A stretch of 6,981 bases of DNA from Devosia equisanguinis (GTDB lineage Bacteria; Pseudomonadota; Alphaproteobacteria; Rhizobiales; Hyphomicrobiaceae): positions 1-6,981 of the forward strand of contig CAMDMH010000160.1 of assembly GCA_945901835.1 (NCBI GenBank), in the 5' to 3' direction. This document shows positions 1-6,675 of this stretch, piece after piece. The notes under the pieces were generated by a model. The model saw only the letters and a program-made list of their open reading frames with translations. It searched no databases and was not told where the DNA came from. Both the position numbers and the translations under genes were made by a program. Numbering within the stretch: position 1 is the first letter of the stretch; each line of letters starts with the position of its first letter.

Positions 1-1
1 C

Positions 2-1129
2 CAGTTCATGGACGACACGAGGCTGAAGGAAACGATCACGATCACCGGCGTCAACTGGAGTACGTGGCAGATCGAGACCCTGAAGATCGGGCTCAGCGAT
101 CCCGTGGAGTTCCGTCCCGGCTTCATGAACAAGCGGCTATACGCCGACACCTATCCGGTGATGTGGTTCGAGGCGATGTTCATCGTCTTCCTGGTTGCGA
201 CCTTGCTGCTCGTCTTGAGCCTCCCGGTCGCACGCGCCACCTGCCGATTCCGGCACTGGATGTTCAAGACGCCACTCGCAGCATTCGCGCCCCATTCCAA
301 TCGCCATGAGCCCGATTATCAGAGCTGGCCGCGCCTGATCATTTCAGGCGGATATGTGCTGTTCGTGCTGATCCTGATCGTCGTCGTTCCCGGCGCCTTG
401 CTCGTCGTCGTGCTCAATGCTACCGGCCTTGGCGAGCAAATCTCCTTCGTCCACTGGATCGCTCGAAACCTGCCGAACGACCTCACGGTCGGCGCTGAGT
501 GGGCGCGCAGCGGCGTGATCCTGTTCCTCATCCTGTTCCTGCTGTTCTCACACCTGATCCGCGACGGCGCCAGGCTCATACTCCACGTCGTCAATCACTT
601 CACGCCACGCCGCCGCTCCAACGGCCAGAATGCCGGGCACGTCTACTTCCCCGTGCGCCAACGCATCGAACGCCGGTTCGAGGAAATGATCGAAGCGCTG
701 CTGTTGAGGGGCGACAAGCCCAACCTACTGATCGTCGCGCACAGCCAGGGCAACATAATTACCCTCGACGCGCTTCGGCGCCGCGGGTGGATGGAGCGTC
801 TACTGCCGCGGGTGAAAAGCCTGACCGTGATCACGTTCGGTTCACCCGTGACGCACGTCTACCAACGCTATTTCCCGCAGCTCTACAAACCGTTCGACAA
901 GACCCCGTCATTGGTCAAGTTGAGCGAAGACGAGCGTGTGAGATGGTTCAACGTCTACCGTGTCGACGATTTCGTCGGCACACACATCGAGAACTCGATT
1001 CCGAACTTCCCCATCAATGTGCCTGCGCCGGCGGGGGGACACACGAGCTATTGGAAAGAGGATGTGATGAAGGAGTTGTTCAAGCACCCGGATATGCTGG
1101 ACGTCCTCGCCGGCCGCGTCCGCCGATAG
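2..1129 (+). CDS. Membrane-anchored alpha/beta-hydrolase (lipase-like), 5'-partial
   Basis: Probably a membrane-bound serine esterase or lipase; the substrate cannot be told. The frame is open to the left edge, so the start is likely outside the window. Residues are counted from the first internal ATG at 8 (373 codons). Hydrophobic segments lie at about 54-75, 110-137 and 168-184. A basic stretch (about 199-224) leads into the hydrolase part. The nucleophile elbow is AHSQGN, with Ser246 after a hydrophobic beta-strand (LLIV). A later strand carries FGSPV. Asp320/Asp321 (VYRVDDFVG) and His345 (GGHTSYW) are the natural partners for a catalytic triad. The Ser-Asp-His order and the G/A-H-S-Q-G elbow are family knowledge; the triad assignment is inference. 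It is convergent with the VWA gene, whose stop is 24 bp away. I do not recognise a named family member, and missing N-terminal domains could change the picture. Confidence 0.8.
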   Translation, partial: QFMDDTRLKETITITGVNWSTWQIETLKIGLSDPVEFRPGFMNKRLYADTYPVMWFEAMFIVFLVATLLLVLSLPVARATCRFRHWMFKTPLAAFAPHSNRHEPDYQSWPRLIISGGYVLFVLILIVVVPGALLVVVLNATGLGEQISFVHWIARNLPNDLTVGAEWARSGVILFLILFLLFSHLIRDGARLILHVVNHFTPRRRSNGQNAGHVYFPVRQRIERRFEEMIEALLLRGDKPNLLIVAHSQGNIITLDALRRRGWMERLLPRVKSLTVITFGSPVTHVYQRYFPQLYKPFDKTPSLVKLSEDERVRWFNVYRVDDFVGTHIENSIPNFPINVPAPAGGHTSYWKEDVMKELFKHPDMLDVLAGRVRR

Positions 1130-1153
1130 GCGTGCGCGACGCGAAGTGCACGC

Positions 1154-2329
1154 TCACCGCATCAACTCACGCATCGCCCGGTCGAGGCCGTCGAGGGTGA
1201 GGCCGTACATGCGGCCTTCCATCAGCTCGCTCATCATGCGGATCGACGGCGTCCACTCCCAATGCTCTTCCGGCACCGGATTGAGCCAGATCGCGCTCGG
1301 ATAGACCTGCGTGATCCGCCGCATCCACAGCGCGCCGGGCTCCTCGTTCATGTGCTCGACCGAACCGCCCGCGACCGAGATCTCGTACGGGCTCATCGAC
1401 GCGTCGCCGATGAAGATCACCTTGTAGTCGGCCGGATAGGTGTGCAGCACGTCCCACGTCTTCGTGCGGTCCACGTGGCGTCGGTGATTGTCGCGCCACA
1501 CGCTCTCGTAGGGGCAGTTGTGGAAATAGAAATACTCGAGGTGCTTGAACTCCGTCCGCGCTGCCGAGAACAGTTCCTGCGCCAGCTTGATGTGCCAGTC
1601 CATCGAGCCGCCGACATCGAAGAACATCAGCACCTTCACCGCATTGCGCCGCTCCGGCCGCATGCGGATGTCGAGATAGCCCTTGTGTGCGGTGCCCTTG
1701 ATCGTGCCATCGAGATCGAGTTCTTCGGCAGCCCCCTCGCGCGCGAACCGCCTGAGACGCCGCAGCGCCACCTTGATGTTGCGTGTGCCGATCTCGACGC
1801 TGTCGTCTAGATCCTTGAACTCGCGCTTGTCCCACACCTTGATCGCGCGGAAGTTGCGGTTCTTGTCCTGACCGATCCGCACGCCCGCAGGGTTGTAGCC
1901 ATAGGCGCCGTAGGGGCTCTTGCCGCCCGTACCGATCCACTTGTTGCCGCCCTGGTGACGGCCCTTCTGCTCTTCGAGGCGCTTTTTCAGCTCCTCCATG
2001 ATCTTGTCCCAGCCGCCGAGCTCGGCGATCTTCTGCTTGTCCTCGTCGGACAAGTTGAGCTCGGAAATGACTTGCAGCCACTCTTCCGGGATCTTCGCTT
2101 CCAGCGCCTCGCTCAAAAGCTCGAGGCCGCGGAAGACGTGGCCGAACACCTGATCGAACTTGTCGAGATGCCGCTCGTCCTTCACCAGGACGGTGCGCGC
2201 GAGGTAATAGAAGTCCTCCACGCGGCTCTCGGCCACGTCCGCCTGCAGCCCCTCCATCAGCGCAAGGTATTCCTTCACCGTCACCGGCACGCCGGCGGAT
2301 TTCAGCTCATTGAAGAAGGTGATGAACAT
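1154..2329 (-). CDS. VWA domain protein, CoxE-like
   Basis: A 391-residue cytoplasmic protein with no signal peptide or membrane segment. It resembles CoxE-like von Willebrand factor A proteins (the COG3825 type), which commonly act with a MoxR-type AAA+ ATPase in maturing or remodelling metal enzymes. The client here is unknown, and no MoxR gene lies in the window. The N-terminal half is helical and charged (to about 125). A Gly/Tyr-rich linker (about 126-150) follows. The VWA fold starts near 230, with FFDVGGSMD at 236-244: Asp238 and Ser242 keep a MIDAS-like site, but the first serine of DxSxS is Gly240. A second acidic loop is FIGDASMS (Asp309). The start follows the higA stop by 3 nt (TAG CCC ATG) with no clear Shine-Dalgarno, so translation probably depends on coupling to higA. 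Its first 16 codons are duplicated at 3060-3107, which supports this start. Family call is fairly sure; role is not. Confidence 0.88.
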   Translation of the reverse strand: MFITFFNELKSAGVPVTVKEYLALMEGLQADVAESRVEDFYYLARTVLVKDERHLDKFDQVFGHVFRGLELLSEALEAKIPEEWLQVISELNLSDEDKQKIAELGGWDKIMEELKKRLEEQKGRHQGGNKWIGTGGKSPYGAYGYNPAGVRIGQDKNRNFRAIKVWDKREFKDLDDSVEIGTRNIKVALRRLRRFAREGAAEELDLDGTIKGTAHKGYLDIRMRPERRNAVKVLMFFDVGGSMDWHIKLAQELFSAARTEFKHLEYFYFHNCPYESVWRDNHRRHVDRTKTWDVLHTYPADYKVIFIGDASMSPYEISVAGGSVEHMNEEPGALWMRRITQVYPSAIWLNPVPEEHWEWTPSIRMMSELMEGRMYGLTLDGLDRAMRELMR

Positions 2330-2332
2330 GGG
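2282..2332 (-). repeat. Direct repeat copy 1: start of the VWA gene
   Basis: This is the first 16 codons of the VWA gene plus the CCC before its ATG. It matches 3060-3110 in the same orientation, 778 bp away, at 45 of 50 positions from 2283 to 2332; 2282 is a further mismatch. All six differences (2282, 2285, 2291, 2297, 2300, 2309) fall on third codon positions and are synonymous. Homology ends at codon 17. Confidence 0.93.
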
Positions 2333-2722
2333 CTATTTGGCATCCGCAGAGACGAACCGGCTGTCGCGCCGACGCTGGATCAGCACCTCAGCTGGAATGC
2401 CGAGTTCTTCGTGCAAGGCCTGGATCATCGGCAACGTGAGGTCGATTTCTCCCGAAAGGACTTGCGTAGCCCGGCCAACGCTACCGCCGATCATCTGCAC
2501 GAGATCGTCCACCCGCAATCCCTGCTGCTCCATCCGGAACCGGATCGCGGCCGCCGGCGAAGGCAGATCCATCGGAAAGCGCTTATCCTCGTAGGCTTCT
2601 ATCAAAGTCGCGAGCACGTCGAGTTCGTCGGCTTCGGGCGAATCATTTTCGACGTCCATCAACTCTGCGGCCCGCGCGAGCGCAGCCTCGTAGTCGGCGT
2701 TGGTCTTGATCGGGCGAAGCAT
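2333..2722 (-). CDS. higA: HigA-family antitoxin, HTH regulator
   Basis: Antitoxin of a type II toxin-antitoxin pair. By family knowledge it binds and neutralises HigB and represses its own operon through a helix-turn-helix domain. The product is 129 residues. The N-terminal part (MLRPIKTNADYEAAL) and a following acidic helical stretch (ENDSPEADELDVLATLIEAY) are typical of HigA proteins encoded after the toxin. The HTH region is about 75-115 (DLVQMIGG, RATQVLSGE, LTLPMIQALHEELGIP). I chose the ATG at 2722 because it begins the conserved N-terminus and has AGGAG 7 nt upstream. The same frame is open for 44 more codons, but that stretch overlaps higB and is Ser/Thr-rich and unlike the family. 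The start is 1 nt after the higB stop (TGA T ATG), and the stop is 3 nt before the VWA gene, so one co-translated operon is likely. Confidence 0.92.
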   Translation of the reverse strand: MLRPIKTNADYEAALARAAELMDVENDSPEADELDVLATLIEAYEDKRFPMDLPSPAAAIRFRMEQQGLRVDDLVQMIGGSVGRATQVLSGEIDLTLPMIQALHEELGIPAEVLIQRRRDSRFVSADAK

Positions 2723-2723
2723 A

Positions 2724-3032
2724 TCAGATCTCCTGAGCATCGATGGCGTCATACTCGGCGTGCGTCCCGACAAATCGGATGTAGACGATGCCACGCTTGT
2801 AGTTGACCTTGACGACCAGCCTGTACTTGTTCCCGCAGATATTGAAGACGACACGGCTCGCTTTCAAGATGCTCGCAGAGCCGTACTTTGCTTTTACTCC
2901 CGCAGGATCGGCCCAATTCGAGCTTCGTACGTCATGATACCAGGCGTCGAGCTGCTCGGCACAAGCGGCAGCATCTTCCCGATCGTTCCCAGCCGCGAAG
3001 TCCTTGAGCGTTCTGCGCGAGATCACCCGCAT
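2724..3032 (-). CDS. higB: HigB-family toxin (mRNA interferase)
   Basis: A 102-residue toxin of the HigB_toxin family (RelE-like superfamily). By family knowledge it cleaves mRNA, usually on the ribosome, and is held inactive by HigA. Recognisable segments are MRVISRRTLKDF at the start, AWYHDVRSSNWADP, the family-typical ASILKASRVVFNICGNKYRLVV core, and IVYIRFVGTHAEYDAIDA near the C-terminus. Length matches the family and no damage is seen, so it is probably functional. The ATG at 3032 follows directly after the TGA of a 24-codon leader ORF (TGAATG). Only a weak GGGG stretch precedes it, so initiation may depend on translation of that leader. The toxin-before-antitoxin order is normal for hig loci and opposite to most type II systems. 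Confidence 0.93.
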   Translation of the reverse strand: MRVISRRTLKDFAAGNDREDAAACAEQLDAWYHDVRSSNWADPAGVKAKYGSASILKASRVVFNICGNKYRLVVKVNYKRGIVYIRFVGTHAEYDAIDAQEI

Positions 3033-3107
3033 TCAGCGCCCCACGCGACGGACACGAGAAACAGGCACACCGGCTGACTTCAGCTCGTTGAAGAAGGTGA
3101 TGAACAT
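3033..3107 (-). pseudogene. Relict VWA gene start, now a 24-codon ORF leading into higB
   Basis: The ORF begins MFITFFNELKSAGVPV, identical at protein level to the first 16 residues of the VWA protein. It then diverges to SRVRRVGR and stops at TGA (3035-3033). The stop abuts the higB ATG with no gap. No homology to the VWA gene continues beyond codon 16, so this is a truncated 5' end and not a complete gene. As with the intact copy, CCC precedes the ATG and no clear Shine-Dalgarno is visible. It may be simply a relict, or it may be translated and feed ribosomes to higB by stop-start coupling; the second idea is inference. Confidence 0.8.
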
Positions 3108-3110
3108 GGG
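3060..3110 (-). repeat. Direct repeat copy 2: relict VWA gene start
   Basis: Partner of 2282-2332. The identical run at its right end (3088-3110) covers the CCC, the ATG and codons up to Phe6 and part of codon 7. The differences from copy 1 are AAT/AAC (Asn7), AAA/AAG (Lys10), TCC/TCA (Ser11), GGC/GGT (Gly13), CCG/CCT (Pro15) and GTG/GTT (Val16), all synonymous. Confidence 0.93.
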
Positions 3111-3192
3111 TGCGCGAATGCTCGACTATGTTTCGGTCAGTCAATTTATCAGGTCGCCCTCCCCCACGCCATGACTCGCATCTCGAATGAAC

Positions 3193-3222
3193 AAGGGGCC
3201 GGACCATCAGGTCCAGCCCCTT
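3193..3222 (-). terminator. Probable terminator of the groESL operon
   Basis: An inverted repeat with arms AAGGGGC and GCCCCTT, one internal mismatch, then GGACC/GGTCC around a 4-nt loop (ATCA). That makes a GC-rich stem of 12 pairs. Reading leftward on the minus strand, the stem is followed by TTGTTCATT, a modest T-rich tail that includes the last stem bases. It lies about 130 nt past the groEL stop and before the higB operon, so it should separate the two transcription units. The weak T tract is why confidence is not higher. Confidence 0.6.
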
Positions 3223-3253
3223 CGAATTTCGCGGCAGATGATCCCGCCACCCG

Positions 3254-3344
3254 ACCGGCACCTTCGCCGGTCGAGACCGCGACCGCGGTCCGCCGCCAGT
3301 GCGGCGTGACCACCTCATTGGCGCACTGCTGCGCCCATGAGGTG
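3254..3344 (-). other. Cluster of three hairpins in the groEL 3' region
   Basis: Three stems lie between the groEL stop and the terminator. The strongest is 3311-3344: CACCTCAT pairs with ATGAGGTG, then one mismatch, then GGCGC pairs with GCGCC around a 6-nt loop; it starts 6 nt after the groEL stop. The second is 3275-3290 (GACCGCG/CGCGGTC, 2-nt gap). The third is 3254-3271 (ACCGGC/GCCGGT, 6-nt loop). None has a T tract, so mRNA 3'-end protection is a more natural guess than termination. I see no protein-coding gene in 3108-3350. Confidence 0.5.
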
Positions 3345-3350
3345 AAGCGA

Positions 3351-5021
<1,671 letters not shown>

Positions 5022-5056
5022 GTGGATTGTATCCTTCAGAGTGGATGAACTTTGGG

Positions 5057-5123
5057 AGGCGAATGGCGAGTGGTAAGCGGCGAGTGGAAGGTCCATTCGC
5101 CATTGGCGACTGGCCATTCGCCT
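5057..5123. repeat. Heptad-repeat palindrome between groES and groEL
   Basis: From 5058 the sequence reads in 7-nt units: GGCGAAT, GGCGAGT, GGTAAGC, GGCGAGT, GGAAGGT. The orientation then flips to CCATTCG, CCATTGG, CGACTGG, CCATTCG. The outer ends form a perfect 10-bp inverted repeat (5057-5066 with 5114-5123), and the inner part pairs imperfectly. It lies inside the groESL transcript, 10 nt before the groES stop on the left-hand side and 35 nt from the groEL start. It could fold into a hairpin that adjusts groES/groEL stoichiometry or mRNA decay. Such degenerate short tandem repeats look like a dispersed intergenic family. Confidence 0.75.
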
Positions 5124-5133
5124 TTCTTTGACT

Positions 5134-5448
5134 TCACGCTGCGGCGCGAACCGAGACCTTGCCTTCGATGATGCCGAGAACGTCGCTCTCCTTCATGATC
5201 AGGAGATCCTGGCCGTCGATCTTGACCTCGGTGCCCGACCACTTGCCGAACAGAACCTTGTCGCCCTTCTTGACGTCGAGGGGGACGAGCTTGCCGCTCT
5301 GGTCGCGCGCGCCGGGGCCTGCTGCGATCACTTCGCCCTGGATCGGCTTTTCCTGCGCGGTCTGCGGAATGATGATCCCGCCTGCCGTCTTGGTCTCCTC
5401 CTCGACGCGCTTGACGACGATGCGGTCATGCAGAGGACGAAATTTCAT
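5134..5448 (-). CDS. groES: Co-chaperonin GroES (Hsp10)
   Basis: A 104-residue co-chaperonin that caps the GroEL ring as a heptamer during the folding cycle. The sequence begins MKFRPLHDRIVVKRVEEE, followed by the mobile loop with GGIIIP (about 23-28), which contacts GroEL. GEVIAAGPG, VKKGDKVLFGKWSGTEVKI and the C-terminal DLLIMKESDVLGIIE are all standard. Length is slightly above the common 95-97 because of a short SVRAAA tail. AAGG stands about 8 nt before the ATG. It is the first gene of the operon, with a leader of about 150 nt from the predicted promoter, and groEL follows after 112 bp. Confidence 0.98.
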   Translation of the reverse strand: MKFRPLHDRIVVKRVEEETKTAGGIIIPQTAQEKPIQGEVIAAGPGARDQSGKLVPLDVKKGDKVLFGKWSGTEVKIDGQDLLIMKESDVLGIIEGKVSVRAAA

Positions 5449-5608
5449 GAGGTTGACCTTGTGGTGTCGAGTTGATTGTAAAAGCCGCGAAAGCCCGGCA
5501 TCGATCAGACCGCAGGCACGCGGTTGGCTTTAGCATGCTGGCTGTCCTAGCAAGCGCCGCGCCACTCGCCCGGCAATACGCCAAGCCCAGACGCCACTCG
5601 CTACGGGC

Positions 5609-5637
5609 TATATGTTGCGCACTGTTAGCACTGTCAA
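5609..5637 (-). promoter_or_regulatory. groESL promoter
   Basis: On the minus strand, TTGACA (5637-5632) is followed after 17 nt by CATATA (5614-5609). The -35 is a perfect sigma-70 match inside CCTTGACA. The CTTG core with a CATATA-like -10 also fits alphaproteobacterial RpoH promoters, so dual use is possible. Predicted transcription starts near 5602, giving a leader of about 150 nt before groES. Confidence 0.72.
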
Positions 5638-5651
5638 GGCAAGAGTGCCAA
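5625..5651 (-). promoter_or_regulatory. CIRCE operator (HrcA binding site)
   Basis: TTAGCACTG and GAGTGCCAA are separated by exactly 9 nt (TCAAGGCAA). The CIRCE consensus is TTAGCACTC, 9 nt, GAGTGCTAA, so each arm has one mismatch and 7 of 9 arm pairs remain. It overlaps the -35 of the groESL promoter, where bound HrcA would block RNA polymerase until heat stress. hrcA itself is not in the window. Confidence 0.9.
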
Positions 5652-5880
5652 TCGCAGTGAACAGGAATGGCGCCGCTTCATCGGCAGACAATGCCAGCCG
5701 CTTCGGCAAACTGGGCCGGCTTGTGCGTCTCCGGCGTCCAACCAAACATTGGATACGCCGCCGAACGTGGCGCCGACGCGACTTCCCGCCCGTCCGAATT
5801 CTGCTAAACGGGACGCGCACGCTCCCCCAACATCCGCGCGCACAGCACCGCCGCCGACGGACGACGAGGTTTCCCACGAC

Positions 5881-6675
5881 ATGCAGACTTGGCAAGTGAT
5901 CATCCTCGGCCTGATCGAGGGAGCGACCGAGTTCATTCCGGTCTCCTCGACGGGCCATGTCCTGCTGGCGGGGCACTTTCTCGGCTTCAACTCGCCCGGC
6001 AAGACATTCGAAGTGCTGATCCAGCTCGGCGCGATCCTGGCGATCCTGTCGGTCTATGCCTGGAAGATCCTGAGCCTGCTGATCGCGCTGCCCTCCGATC
6101 CGCGCACGCAGCGCTTCGTGGCGGGTATTCTGCTCGCGTTCCTTCCCGCCGCCGTCATCGGCGCGATCATGCACGGCATGATCAAAATGCTGTTCGAGGT
6201 GCCGATCGTAATCTGCATCGCGCTGATCCTGGGCGGCTTCGTGCTGCTCTGGGTCGACCGCATCAAGTTCACGCCGCGCTACCACGACGTCATGGATTTC
6301 CCGTTGAAGACGGCGTTCCTGATCGGCCTGTGCCAGTGCGTGGCCATGATTCCCGGCGTTTCCCGCTCGGGGTCGACGATCGTCGGCGCCATGCTGCTCG
6401 GTTCCGACAAGCGGTCGGCGGCAGAGTTCTCGTTCTTCCTGGCCATGCCGACGATGGCCGGCGCGTTCGCCTACGACCTCTACAAGAACTGGAAGACGCT
6501 CGACACCAGCGACGTCACGATGATCGCCCTCGGCTTCGTCGTAGCGTTCTTATCCGCCCTGGTCGTCGTGAAATTCCTGCTCGACTATGTCAGCCGCCAC
6601 GGCTTCGCGCTGTTCGGCTGGTGGCGCATCATCGTCGGCGGCATCGGGCTCGGCGCGCTGCTGGTCGGCGCTTGA
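5881..6675 (+). CDS. uppP: Undecaprenyl-diphosphate phosphatase (UppP/BacA)
   Basis: An inner-membrane enzyme that hydrolyses undecaprenyl diphosphate to the monophosphate, recycling the lipid carrier for peptidoglycan and other envelope polymers; the family is linked to bacitracin tolerance. The product is 264 residues, near the usual 265-275. The first catalytic motif is EGATEFIPVSSTGH (residues 13-26: Glu13, Glu17, Ser22/23, His26). The second is PGVSRSGST (158-166, Arg162). Hydrophobic helices fill the rest, ending with the usual WWRIIVGG type helix. I chose the ATG at 5881 because MQTWQVIILGLIEG matches the family start. The frame is open 44 codons upstream, but that part is Pro/Arg-rich and unlike the family. 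GAGG lies about 11 nt upstream, a weak Shine-Dalgarno. Divergent from groESL, and no partner genes are adjacent. Confidence 0.97.
   Translation: MQTWQVIILGLIEGATEFIPVSSTGHVLLAGHFLGFNSPGKTFEVLIQLGAILAILSVYAWKILSLLIALPSDPRTQRFVAGILLAFLPAAVIGAIMHGMIKMLFEVPIVICIALILGGFVLLWVDRIKFTPRYHDVMDFPLKTAFLIGLCQCVAMIPGVSRSGSTIVGAMLLGSDKRSAAEFSFFLAMPTMAGAFAYDLYKNWKTLDTSDVTMIALGFVVAFLSALVVVKFLLDYVSRHGFALFGWWRIIVGGIGLGALLVGA

Larger units (their letters stand above)
5449..5880. other. Divergent intergenic region between groES and uppP
   Basis: A 432-bp region without a supportable gene. The left part (5449 to about 5602) is the groES leader. It contains two CCACTCGC stretches (5562-5569 and 5594-5601) that are the reverse complement of the GGCGAGTGG units in the groES-groEL repeat, so it may hold a decayed copy of that family. 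The groESL promoter and CIRCE lie at 5609-5651. From 5652 to 5880 should come the uppP promoter and leader, but I see no convincing -35/-10 pair. Short ORFs here on both strands have Arg/Pro-rich, family-unlike translations. Confidence 0.6.

Noticed and set aside
1130..1153. A bidirectional terminator between the convergent hydrolase and VWA genes
   Set aside because: Only a 6-bp inverted repeat (GCGTGC/GCACGC) with a 12-nt loop and no T tract is present, which is too weak to call.
499..1200. A 233-codon plus-strand ORF overlapping the hydrolase gene
   Set aside because: It is Arg/Pro-rich with no recognisable motif and overlaps a gene with clear membrane and hydrolase features. It is an out-of-frame shadow in GC-rich DNA.
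1167..2081. A 304-codon minus-strand ORF within the VWA gene
   Set aside because: It has an Arg/Gly/Ala-rich composition, no family features and lies wholly inside the VWA gene in another frame.
2723..2854. A 44-codon N-terminal extension of HigA
   Set aside because: The extension overlaps higB and is Ser/Thr-rich. The internal ATG at 2722 has a good AGGAG and begins the conserved family N-terminus.
2282..3110. The duplicated VWA start as a target-site duplication of an insertion sequence
   Set aside because: At about 50 bp it is longer than usual target duplications, there is no transposase or terminal inverted repeat, and the differences are purely synonymous, which a fresh target duplication would not show.
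5022..5117. A 32-codon N-terminal extension of GroEL
   Set aside because: It is the translation of the heptad repeat, and GroEL proteins begin at MAAKDVRF.
5057..5123. The groES-groEL repeat as a CRISPR-like array
   Set aside because: The units are 7 nt with no spacers, and orientation reverses in the middle.
5749..5880. A 44-codon N-terminal extension of UppP
   Set aside because: It is Pro/Arg/Ala-rich and unlike the family, whose start matches MQTWQVIILG.
5608..6285. A 225-codon minus-strand ORF opposite uppP
   Set aside because: It is an antisense shadow rich in Arg/Asp/Gln that also crosses the groESL promoter and CIRCE.
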